This document shows positions 5,726 through 11,549 of a stretch of 11,549 nt of DNA, piece by piece. The notes beneath the pieces were generated by a model. The model worked only from the letters and a program-made list of their open reading frames with translations, searched no databases and was not told the DNA's origin. Origin of the DNA: DASZCR01 sp035942915. GTDB taxonomy: Bacteria; Acidobacteriota; Blastocatellia; Pyrinomonadales; Pyrinomonadaceae. Position numbers and translations under genes: made by a program. The number at the start of each line of letters is the position of its first letter. Positions within the stretch are counted from its first letter, which is position 1. The stretch lies in the NCBI GenBank assembly GCA_035942915.1, contig DASZCR010000185.1, forward strand, positions 1 through 11,549, read 5' to 3'.

Positions 5726-7285
5726 ATGAGTGCTGAGCGAATCGACAAAGTGCGTGCGAGGGCGAGCGAGGTGGTGGCGCCGCGCCGCGCGCCGCGTTGG
5801 GTGATTCCGGCCGTCAAGGCGGTGCTTGTTTTGACGGATGCGTGCGTCGCCGTCGCGTGTTTCGTCTGCGCCTATTATCTGCGCGAGGGCGGTGCGGTTC
5901 TCTTGGACGTGACGCGGCGCGGGTTCGTGTGGAGTCAGGAGTTTGAGCCTTACGGGGCGCTGCTCATCTTTGTCGTCTCGATACGTCTGCTCGCCGCCGC
6001 TTATTACGACCTGTATCGTCTGAGCGGCGAGTTCTCTTACGTGGACGATGCGGCGCGCGTCTTTAAGGCGACGGCCGTCGCCTCTCTGCTCATCGTCGCC
6101 GCCGCCTTCCTCTATCGCGGCGGCACGGAGTTCCGGCAGTTCTCCTACTCGCGCGCCGTCTTCGTGCTCGACTTCGCGCTGGCGCTCGTGGCTTACGCCG
6201 CGCTGCGTCTCGCCGTGCGCGCCGCGCAGGGCTTTGCCCGACGCCGCGACGTGAATCTAATCCCGACGCTCGTCGTCGGGCGGGGGGCGGAAGCCGCGCT
6301 CTGCGTGCGCGAGATGAGGGAGCGGCGCGAGTTGGGCTACAGGGTTATCGGCATCATCGAGAGCGGGCGGCTCGGCGAGGGAACGCCGGACGAGTTCGAG
6401 GGCGTGCCGGTCGTGAGCGACATCGAAGGATTGCCGGAGGCGATTCGTGAGACGCACGCCAACGAGGTCATCATCACAGACCCGAACGTCTCAGGCGACG
6501 TGCTCTTTGACGTGATGATGAGAGTCGGGCGCGGGCGCGGCGTCGAGTTTCGCATCGCGCCGAGTCTCTTCAACTTCCTGCCGCGCAAAGTTGAGGTTGA
6601 CCAAATCGGCGCGCTGCCGATGATTACATTGTTTCGTGAACCGCTCTCGGACGCGGCGCGCATCGTCAAACGCGCGGCAGACATCCTGATTGCGACGCTC
6701 GCGCTCATCCTGCTCGCGCCCGTCTGGCTGCTCATCTGCCTGCTCATCAAACTCGACTCGCGCGGCCCAGTCTTCTATCGACAGGAACGCGTCGGCATGG
6801 ACGGGCGCATCTTTCTCCTCTTCAAGTTTCGCACGATGCGCGCCGGGGCTGACGACCGCGAGCACCGCGACTTTCAGAGACGCTTCATCGAAGGTTCGCC
6901 CGATGCCAATCTCGGAGACGCGGCGCGGCCGGTCTATAAACTGCGCGCAGACCCGCGCGTGACGCGGCTCGGAAAGTATCTGCGGCGGCTCAGTCTCGAC
7001 GAGTTGCCGCAACTGCTGAACGTCCTGCGCGGCGACATGAGCGTCGTCGGGCCGCGCCCGCCGATTCCTTACGAGGTGGAATCCTACGCGCTCTGGCATC
7101 GCAAGCGGCTCGACATGAAGCCGGGCTTGACCGGCCTCTGGCAGGTTTCGGGGCGCAACCGCCTGACGTTTGACGAGATGGTCAGGCTCGACCTGTTCTA
7201 CATCGAGAATTGGTCGCTGCTCCTCGACCTCAAGATTATCCTGCGCACGCTGCCCGTCGTCCTGCGCGGCCACGACGCTTATTAG
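5726..7285 (+). CDS. Polyprenyl glycosylphosphotransferase initiating glycan assembly
   Basis: A 519-residue polytopic protein of the WbaP/WcaJ-type phosphoglycosyl transferase superfamily, which moves a sugar-1-phosphate (often Glc or Gal) from its UDP form to undecaprenyl phosphate. It has four N-terminal membrane helices (about 31-52, 77-95, 114-130, 143-165), then a CoA-binding-like Rossmann domain (about 176-300, with TLVVGRGAEA at 181-190). A membrane-inserted helix with a central Pro (about 315-343) leads into the C-terminal catalytic domain. That domain carries RQERVGMDG (352-360), FKFRTM (366-371), the catalytic Asp-Glu pair in LDELPQL (424-430, D425-E426), VGPRPP (441-446) and PGLTGLWQVSGR (466-477). 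Length and order match the family, and nothing is missing. The start is ATG 5726, 11 bases after heptamer element B, with only a weak GAGA upstream. It is the committing step of the pathway encoded here. Confidence 0.95.
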   Translation: MSAERIDKVRARASEVVAPRRAPRWVIPAVKAVLVLTDACVAVACFVCAYYLREGGAVLLDVTRRGFVWSQEFEPYGALLIFVVSIRLLAAAYYDLYRLSGEFSYVDDAARVFKATAVASLLIVAAAFLYRGGTEFRQFSYSRAVFVLDFALALVAYAALRLAVRAAQGFARRRDVNLIPTLVVGRGAEAALCVREMRERRELGYRVIGIIESGRLGEGTPDEFEGVPVVSDIEGLPEAIRETHANEVIITDPNVSGDVLFDVMMRVGRGRGVEFRIAPSLFNFLPRKVEVDQIGALPMITLFREPLSDAARIVKRAADILIATLALILLAPVWLLICLLIKLDSRGPVFYRQERVGMDGRIFLLFKFRTMRAGADDREHRDFQRRFIEGSPDANLGDAARPVYKLRADPRVTRLGKYLRRLSLDELPQLLNVLRGDMSVVGPRPPIPYEVESYALWHRKRLDMKPGLTGLWQVSGRNRLTFDEMVRLDLFYIENWSLLLDLKIILRTLPVVLRGHDAY

Positions 7286-7294
7286 CCCGTTTCT

Positions 7295-7325
7295 TCTCTG
7301 CGTCTCACGCCGTAGACGCTAGAGA
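7295..7325 (+). other. Intergenic hairpin before the ligase-like gene
   Basis: TCTCTGCGTCT pairs with AGACGC-T-AGAGA around an eight-base loop (7306-7313). This gives six plus five Watson-Crick pairs interrupted by one bulged T at 7320. It sits nine bases after the stop of the phosphoglycosyl transferase gene and 25 bases before ATG 7351. No run of T follows, so it is not a standard intrinsic terminator. It may be a processing, stability or attenuation element. Confidence 0.55.
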
Positions 7326-7350
7326 GCACACAGCAACTCTTGCATCCGGC

Positions 7351-8967
7351 ATGAATCCTGATTCGACTTCCACGCTCGCACGTTCTCTCGAACGCGCGCT
7401 GACGTGGAGTCTCTTCGCGTTCGCTTTCTGCGCGCCGCACTCCATCGCGGCGACGCAGGCGGCGTGGATTCTCGCCATGCTCCTGTGGTCTGCGCGCCTC
7501 TTCGTGCGACCGCGCCCCGCGCTCCGGCGCACGCCCGTAGATTATGCGCTGCTCGGCTTCTTCATCCTCACCTTCATCTCCGCGCTCTGCTCCTACGAAC
7601 CTTTCATCTCCATCGGCAAGCTGAGAGCGGCGAGCCTGTTCACCATCGTCTACGTTACGGCCCAGAACGTGCGCTCGCGTCGCCTGATGCGCGCGCTCGT
7701 CCTGACGCTCGTCGCCTCGTGCCTGATTAACGTCGTCTACACGCTCGGCCTCTACGCAAGGGGACGCGGTGTGAAAGTCGTCTCGATGACCGCCGACAGT
7801 CCTCTGCGCGCGTCGGGCGTGCGCGAGGGCGACAGGCTGCTCGAAGTCGAGGGAAGACGCATCGGCTCGCCCGACGAGTTGGCGAGCGCGCTCGACAGGG
7901 CTGAGGAAGCGGCGCGCGCCGGCCGCGTAGGACGTGCTGAGGGAGGGGCGGGGCAGCCTCAGCCCGACGCGTCGGGGCAGCCTCAGTCGGCTGTGGCGGG
8001 ACAGCCGACGCCGACAGTGCAGCCCACGTCGCGCGCGGCACGGCTGCGGGCGTATCGTCTGGAAACTTACCCGGTCTTTGAACTTCGACATGGCAGCCTG
8101 CGCGCGGGCGCGACGGCCGGGGAGCGACTCGGCCTGACGCGCTGGACGCGCGGGCGGGATGAACGCGCCAGCGGCTTCTACGGCCATTACGTGACCTACG
8201 CGGAGGTGCTGCAACTCGTCGCCTCGCTCGCGCTCGGTCTCTTTCTCGCCACGCGCCGCAAGTGGAGCCTGAGAGGAGCGTTCTTCGCATGCTCTTTCGC
8301 GGGGCTGGCCTGCGCGCTGCTCTTGACCGTGACGCGCGCTTCGTGGCTCGGACTGTTGCTCTCGGCCTTGACGGCCGTGCTCGTCGGCGCGAGTCGGCGT
8401 ACGCTCTTCGTCGCCTGCGCCGTCGCCCTGCCGCTCGTCGTCACGGCCGCGCTCGTCTTACAGCAGAAGCGACAGGTCGGATTTTTAGACCCGCGCGAAG
8501 GCTCGACCGCATGGCGCTTGATGGTCTATCGCGAAAGCCTCGACCTGCTCGTGCGCGAGCCGCGACACCTGCTCGTCGGCGTCGGCATGGACTCGCTCAA
8601 GAAGCGTTACCGCGAGTTTGAACTGTTCGACAAGGGGCGGCAGAACATCGGCCACCTTCATTCGACGCCGCTGCAAATCGCCGTCGAACGCGGACTGCCG
8701 GCGCTGCTCGCATGGCTCGCGCTCGTCCTGCTCTACGCGCGCACGCTCTGGCGTCTGACGCGCCGCAAGGCCGCGTCCGCAGACGCCACCGAGCGCGGTT
8801 TCGTCCTCGGAGCACTGGGCGGGTTGGTCGGCTTTATGGCGAGCGGCGCGGTGCATTACAACCTCGGCGATTCGGAAGTGGTGATGGTCTTCTATTTCGT
8901 GATGGGGCTGGCGCTCGCGCTCGATGCGCTGGTGCGCGAAGAAGACGCGCAAGCCGACGCGACGTAA
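7351..8967 (+). CDS. O-antigen ligase/polymerase-like protein with inserted PDZ-like domain
   Basis: A 538-residue protein with about 12 predicted membrane helices (near 14-30, 35-52, 63-80, 92-105, 112-135, 281-299, 308-326, 331-347, 350-369, 450-465, 483-503, 508-526). Arg/Lys-rich loops fit a positive-inside N-in topology. The Wzy_C/WaaL-type core has LTVTRASWLGLLLSALTAVL (325-344) and a large loop (about 370-449) carrying HLHSTPLQIAVERG (435-448). H437-S438 followed by nine residues and G448 matches most of the ligase motif H[NSQ]x9G. Between helices 5 and 6 lies an extra segment: a PDZ-like stretch (about 140-185; SPLRASGVREGDRLLEVEG), a Gln/Pro/Ala linker with GQP repeats (about 199-227), and ASGFYGHYVTYAEVL (273-287) resuming the family pattern. 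It could polymerise repeat units, ligate glycan to a lipid or protein, or both. ATG 7351 fits the family N-terminus; the frame is open back to 7210 inside the previous gene. Confidence 0.88.
   Translation: MNPDSTSTLARSLERALTWSLFAFAFCAPHSIAATQAAWILAMLLWSARLFVRPRPALRRTPVDYALLGFFILTFISALCSYEPFISIGKLRAASLFTIVYVTAQNVRSRRLMRALVLTLVASCLINVVYTLGLYARGRGVKVVSMTADSPLRASGVREGDRLLEVEGRRIGSPDELASALDRAEEAARAGRVGRAEGGAGQPQPDASGQPQSAVAGQPTPTVQPTSRAARLRAYRLETYPVFELRHGSLRAGATAGERLGLTRWTRGRDERASGFYGHYVTYAEVLQLVASLALGLFLATRRKWSLRGAFFACSFAGLACALLLTVTRASWLGLLLSALTAVLVGASRRTLFVACAVALPLVVTAALVLQQKRQVGFLDPREGSTAWRLMVYRESLDLLVREPRHLLVGVGMDSLKKRYREFELFDKGRQNIGHLHSTPLQIAVERGLPALLAWLALVLLYARTLWRLTRRKAASADATERGFVLGALGGLVGFMASGAVHYNLGDSEVVMVFYFVMGLALALDALVREEDAQADAT
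7949..7986 (+). repeat. 24-base-period direct repeat coding for the GQP linker
   Basis: CGGGGCAGCCTCAG occurs at 7949-7962 and again at 7973-7986, a period of exactly eight codons. A third, diverged GGGACAGCCG follows. The repeat encodes the GQPQ units of the linker after the PDZ-like stretch and is in frame, as expected for a slippage-prone, length-variable linker. Confidence 0.7.
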
Positions 8968-8970
8968 GCC

Positions 8971-8995
8971 GTTCAGAGTTCAGAGCAAGTTCAGG
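8971..8995 (+). repeat. Short GTTCAGA tandem repeat after the ligase stop
   Basis: GTTCAGA is repeated directly at 8971-8984, then GTTCAGG at 8989-8995 after a four-base break. It starts three bases after the stop codon. It has the same unit length (seven) and the same gene-3'-end position as elements A and B but no inverted arm, so it may be a degenerate relative or chance. Confidence 0.35.
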
Positions 8996-9007
8996 GGGAG
9001 ATAACAG

Positions 9008-9038
9008 CCGAAGGGCGCGCGGGAGATGCGCGCTTCGG
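9008..9038 (+). other. GC-rich hairpin upstream of the small envelope gene
   Basis: CCGAAG (9008-9013) and CGCGC (9016-9020) pair with GCGCG (9028-9032) and CTTCGG (9033-9038): eleven pairs, a two-base bulge (GG) and a seven-base loop. No T-tract follows. It lies between the ligase-like gene and a gene with a very strong ribosome binding site. It could end the polysaccharide transcript by a non-classical mechanism or be part of a 5' leader. Confidence 0.5.
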
Positions 9039-9065
9039 GGAGGGATTCGTGCGCCTCGAAAACGA

Positions 9066-9073
9066 TAAGGAGG
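9066..9073 (+). promoter_or_regulatory. Strong ribosome binding site
   Basis: TAAGGAGG, a near-perfect anti-16S match, lies seven bases before ATG 9081 and fixes that start. Most upstream genes of the locus lack such a site. Confidence 0.85.
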
Positions 9074-9080
9074 AAAGTCG

Positions 9081-9665
9081 ATGATGAACTTCTTCAAGCA
9101 AGTGGCGGGCATCTGCGTCTTCGTCGTCGCCTTCACGGCGGCGGTCGCGCTGGCGCGTTTCTACGGCCTGCTCTCCGCGCCCGTGCTCTGGCTCGACGAG
9201 GTCAGGACGCCGGAAATCGCGCGCGTCGCACCCGCACGGGGCGGCGCACGCGAAGCCTTTGAAGTACCGCTCGCCGCGCGCTTCGTGACGCTCGACTTCG
9301 AGCGTCGCAGAAGCTACACGACGCTCGAACTCGACGGCGAGGTGTGGCGCGACGCGCCTGACAAACTGCGTGTCTGGACGTACTTCTTCACGCCCGAAGG
9401 CGCGGCGCGCGGCGAGGTCTGGGCGGCCGAGCCGGTCGAACTAACGCGCCTGTCAGGCGGTTCAGACATCTTCAAACTCAACGCCGAAGCGGCCTGCTCG
9501 TTTTGCGACGATGCAGATGCGCCGCCGAGCGGTTACTACGCACGCGTCTACGTCACGACCGATTCGCGCCCGCCCGTCAACCTGCACGCCGGCAACTTCG
9601 ACTTCGACATCAAGACGGCGTCGCCCGTCCTCGTACAGGCGACGACGGCGCGGCGGCGTCTTTGA
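9081..9665 (+). CDS. Small membrane-anchored or secreted protein of unknown function
   Basis: A 194-residue protein I do not recognise. Residues 8-28 are a hydrophobic helix after MMNFFKQ, either an uncleaved anchor or a signal peptide (possible cleavage after AVALA). The rest is a hydrophilic, beta-rich domain predicted outside the cytoplasm: FVTLDFERRRSYTTLELDG (68-86), KLRVWTYFFTPEG (95-107), GYYARVYVTTDSR (151-163), ending in a basic tail. Residues 139-142 are CSFC, a CxxC that could form a disulfide or bind metal. The pattern of alternating strands suggests a small beta-sandwich, but no family can be named. The start is set by the strong ribosome binding site; a second ATG follows directly at 9084. 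It is separated from the ligase-like gene by 113 bases with a hairpin and from the next gene by 93 bases. Confidence 0.8.
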   Translation: MMNFFKQVAGICVFVVAFTAAVALARFYGLLSAPVLWLDEVRTPEIARVAPARGGAREAFEVPLAARFVTLDFERRRSYTTLELDGEVWRDAPDKLRVWTYFFTPEGAARGEVWAAEPVELTRLSGGSDIFKLNAEAACSFCDDADAPPSGYYARVYVTTDSRPPVNLHAGNFDFDIKTASPVLVQATTARRRL

Positions 9666-9679
9666 ACTTCGAGGCCGAC

Positions 9680-9713
9680 GAAATTTCGCGCGCAAGAACC
9701 GTGCGCGGCTTTC
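9680..9713 (+). other. Possible weak hairpin between the small envelope gene and the VWA gene
   Basis: GAAA near 9680 and CGCGCGC near 9688-9694 can pair with GTGCGCG (9701-9707) and CTTTC (9709-9713) around the loop AAGAACC. The stem includes wobble pairs, a mismatch and a bulge. It is not followed by a T-tract and is reported only as a possible end-of-transcript structure. Confidence 0.25.
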
Positions 9714-9745
9714 ATTCAACCGACAACATGATTCGTTGATTCGAC

Positions 9746-9753
9746 GGGAGGAG
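9746..9753 (+). promoter_or_regulatory. Strong ribosome binding site of the VWA lipoprotein gene
   Basis: GGGAGGAG sits five bases before ATG 9759 and supports that start despite the long stretch it places before the lipobox. Confidence 0.8.
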
Positions 9754-9758
9754 AAGCG

Positions 9759-11507
9759 ATGTCTAACGAAGTGCGAAAAGATTTCCGGTCGAAGTTGAAC
9801 CACAGCGGCGCGGGGCGCGCTTTCGGCGAGACGGGCGCGCGTCTCCTGCTGCTCCTGCTCAGTGTCATCTCCGCCGCACTGCTCTCGGCGGCCTGTTCGA
9901 CCGGCGACCACGCCAATTCCAATGCCAGCAGCGCGGGCGAGAAGAACGTCGGCCTGACGACCACCTCGAACACGGCGAGCATGATGGCGAACACGAACAC
10001 CAGCGGAACTGCCGGCGCGTCCGCCACGCGCATGAGAGCCGACGCTGACGCGCGTTACTACGACGAGCCGGCCGACGCGGAGAACTACAGCGAGATTGAC
10101 GAGAACCCCTTCCGCGAAGTGGCGCGCGCGCCGCTCTCGACCTTCTCGGTCGATGTGGATACGGCGTCCTACAGCAACACGCGACGCTTCATCAACGACG
10201 GTCAGCTTCCGCCCAAAGATGCCGTGCGCGTCGAAGAGTTGATTAACTATTTCTCTTACGACTACCCGCAACCGGCCGGGACAGCGCCCTTCTCCGTGAC
10301 GGCCGAAGTCGGCGAGTGCCCTTGGAATCGTGAGCATCGCCTCGTCCACATCGGCCTCCAAGGCCGACGCGTGCAGACGGAGAATCTGCCGCCCGCCAAC
10401 CTCGTCTTCCTCATTGACGTTTCCGGCTCGATGGACGAGCCGCGCAAACTCCCGCTCTTGAAGTCCGCGCTCCGCATGCTCGCAGAGCAGTTGACGGCGC
10501 GCGACCGCGTGGCCGTCGTCGTCTATGCCGGGACAAGCGGCCTCGCGCTGCCCTCGACGCCGGGCGACCGCCGGAGCGAGATTCTGGGCGCTATCAACCG
10601 TCTCGAAGCAGGCGGCTCGACCAACGGCGGCGAAGGCATCCAACTCGCCTATCGCATCGCGCAGGAGAATTTCATACGCGGCGGCACGAACCGCGTCGTC
10701 CTCGCCATCGACGGCGACTTCAACGTCGGCGTGACGAACGAAAGCGAACTCGTCCGGCTCATCGAAGAGAAGCGGCGCGGCGGCGTCTCGCTCTCCGTCC
10801 TCGGCTTCGGGACGGGCAATCTCAACGACTCGATGATGGAGAAACTGGCCGACAAAGGCGACGGTAACTACGCCTACATAGACACCTCTGCTGAAGCGCG
10901 CAAGGCTCTCGGCGAACAGGTCGCCGGAACACTCGTGACGATTGCGAAGGACGTGAAGATTCAGGTCGAGTTCAACCCGCGTCTCGTCGCAGGCTATCGC
11001 CTCATCGGTTACGAGAACCGCCTGCTGCGCTCCGAAGACTTCAACGACGACGCAAAGGACGCGGGCGAAATCGGCGCAGGCCACACCGTCACGGCGCTCT
11101 ACGAAGTCGTCCCGGCGGGACGGAAAGTCAACGCTACGGGCGTCGATAAACTCAAATATCAGGAGCCGGTCGCGCCTGCGGCCGGGGCGCAGAGCAGCGA
11201 GATGTTGACCGTCAAACTCCGCTACAAAGAGCCGGCAGGCCGCGAGAGCCAACTCGTCAGCGTGGGCGTCGCCGACCGGGGAGCCGCGCTCTCGGAAACG
11301 TCGGAAAACTTCCGCTTCTCGGCGGCGGTCGCAGCCTTCGGCATGCTCCTGCGCGACTCGAAGCACAGAGGCGACATCGGCTACGACCAAGTGTTGCAAC
11401 TGGCGCGCGACTCGACCGGCGCAGACCTGCGCGGCTATCGACGCGAGTTCATCAGTCTCGCACAAGCGGCGCGCACGCTCGCCGCGCGCGAAGGCACGGG
11501 AAGATAA
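9759..11507 (+). CDS. von Willebrand factor A domain lipoprotein (YfbK type)
   Basis: A 582-residue protein. A basic n-region of about 28 residues, a Leu-rich core (29-42) and the lipobox LLSAAC (41-46) predict lipidation at Cys46. An Asn/Ser/Thr-rich linker (about 47-98) follows. Next is the VWA N-terminal region typical of this family, with NPFREVARAPLSTFSVDVDTAS (116-137, partly shown), TRRFINDGQLPP (141-152) and VEELINYFSYDYP (158-170). The VWA domain (about 214-395) has the MIDAS residues DVSGSM (D220, S222, S224), Thr288 in GGSTNGGEG, and D318 in AIDGDFNVG, so metal binding looks intact. A C-terminal DUF3520-like part ends with AVAAFGMLLRDS and YRREFISLAQAARTL. Family members are envelope proteins of poorly defined role, probably binding partners through a metal-dependent site. 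A link to the polysaccharide genes is not evident. Confidence 0.92.
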   Translation: MSNEVRKDFRSKLNHSGAGRAFGETGARLLLLLLSVISAALLSAACSTGDHANSNASSAGEKNVGLTTTSNTASMMANTNTSGTAGASATRMRADADARYYDEPADAENYSEIDENPFREVARAPLSTFSVDVDTASYSNTRRFINDGQLPPKDAVRVEELINYFSYDYPQPAGTAPFSVTAEVGECPWNREHRLVHIGLQGRRVQTENLPPANLVFLIDVSGSMDEPRKLPLLKSALRMLAEQLTARDRVAVVVYAGTSGLALPSTPGDRRSEILGAINRLEAGGSTNGGEGIQLAYRIAQENFIRGGTNRVVLAIDGDFNVGVTNESELVRLIEEKRRGGVSLSVLGFGTGNLNDSMMEKLADKGDGNYAYIDTSAEARKALGEQVAGTLVTIAKDVKIQVEFNPRLVAGYRLIGYENRLLRSEDFNDDAKDAGEIGAGHTVTALYEVVPAGRKVNATGVDKLKYQEPVAPAAGAQSSEMLTVKLRYKEPAGRESQLVSVGVADRGAALSETSENFRFSAAVAAFGMLLRDSKHRGDIGYDQVLQLARDSTGADLRGYRREFISLAQAARTLAAREGTGR

Positions 11508-11549
11508 ACGAAACGCAAGACGAAGAAAGCGCGGCGGGCGTCTTCAGTC

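Noticed and set aside
9462..11465. 667-codon open frame on the minus strand opposite the VWA gene
   Set aside because: It is an antisense shadow of a GC-rich gene. The translation is low-complexity Arg/Ala/Val-rich with no domain, while the + strand has an intact VWA domain with a strong ribosome binding site.
11517..11544. AAGACG...CGTCTT inverted repeat after the VWA gene as a terminator
   Set aside because: Only six pairs with a 16-base loop, and the window ends before any T-tract could be seen.

Overview
This GC-rich window is most simply read as a surface-polysaccharide (O-antigen or exopolysaccharide) biosynthesis locus of a Gram-negative-type bacterium. All nine complete genes and the partial one lie on the + strand. 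An outer-envelope lipoprotein signal, a polyprenyl-phosphate glycosyl-1-phosphate transferase and an O-antigen ligase/polymerase-type protein imply a periplasm and lipid-linked glycan assembly. The protein set together with heptanucleotide repeat arrays between genes would fit an Acidobacteriota of the Blastocatellia type. That placement is inference; no 16S or other marker gene is present.

Layout. Positions 1-~116 hold the right end of an IS5-type insertion sequence with the last 34 codons of its transposase. Then come a SAM-dependent methyltransferase (264-1178), a nucleotide-sugar 4-epimerase of the UDP-glucuronate/UDP-glucose epimerase type (1225-2193), a membrane-anchored GT2 glycosyltransferase (2205-3284), an alpha/alpha-toroid protein of unknown function (3286-4503), a DUF354 glycosyltransferase-like protein (4575-5609), the initiating phosphoglycosyl transferase (5726-7285) and a 12-TM O-antigen ligase/polymerase-like protein (7351-8967). 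Two further genes with much stronger ribosome binding sites follow: a small envelope protein of unknown function (9081-9665) and a von Willebrand factor A lipoprotein of the YfbK type (9759-11507). They may be a separate unit unrelated to the glycan.

How the genes may work together: the phosphoglycosyl transferase loads the first sugar on undecaprenyl phosphate, the GT2 and DUF354 proteins add or modify sugars, the epimerase supplies a nucleotide sugar, the methyltransferase may decorate the glycan, and the Wzy_C-type protein polymerises or ligates it. No flippase (Wzx), chain-length regulator or export gene is visible, so the locus probably continues outside the window.

The most unusual signals are (i) a PDZ-like domain plus a Gln/Pro-rich linker inserted in a predicted periplasmic loop of the O-antigen ligase-like protein, and (ii) two intergenic elements of different heptamers but the same design: a forward heptamer array that begins at the stop codon of the upstream gene, a short AT-richer spacer beginning ATAAAAC and ending TTCTCC, then an inverted heptamer array. 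No stretch over 300 bases lacks a gene. The longest non-coding gap is about 157 bases (107-263); beyond the IS end I see nothing definite in it.
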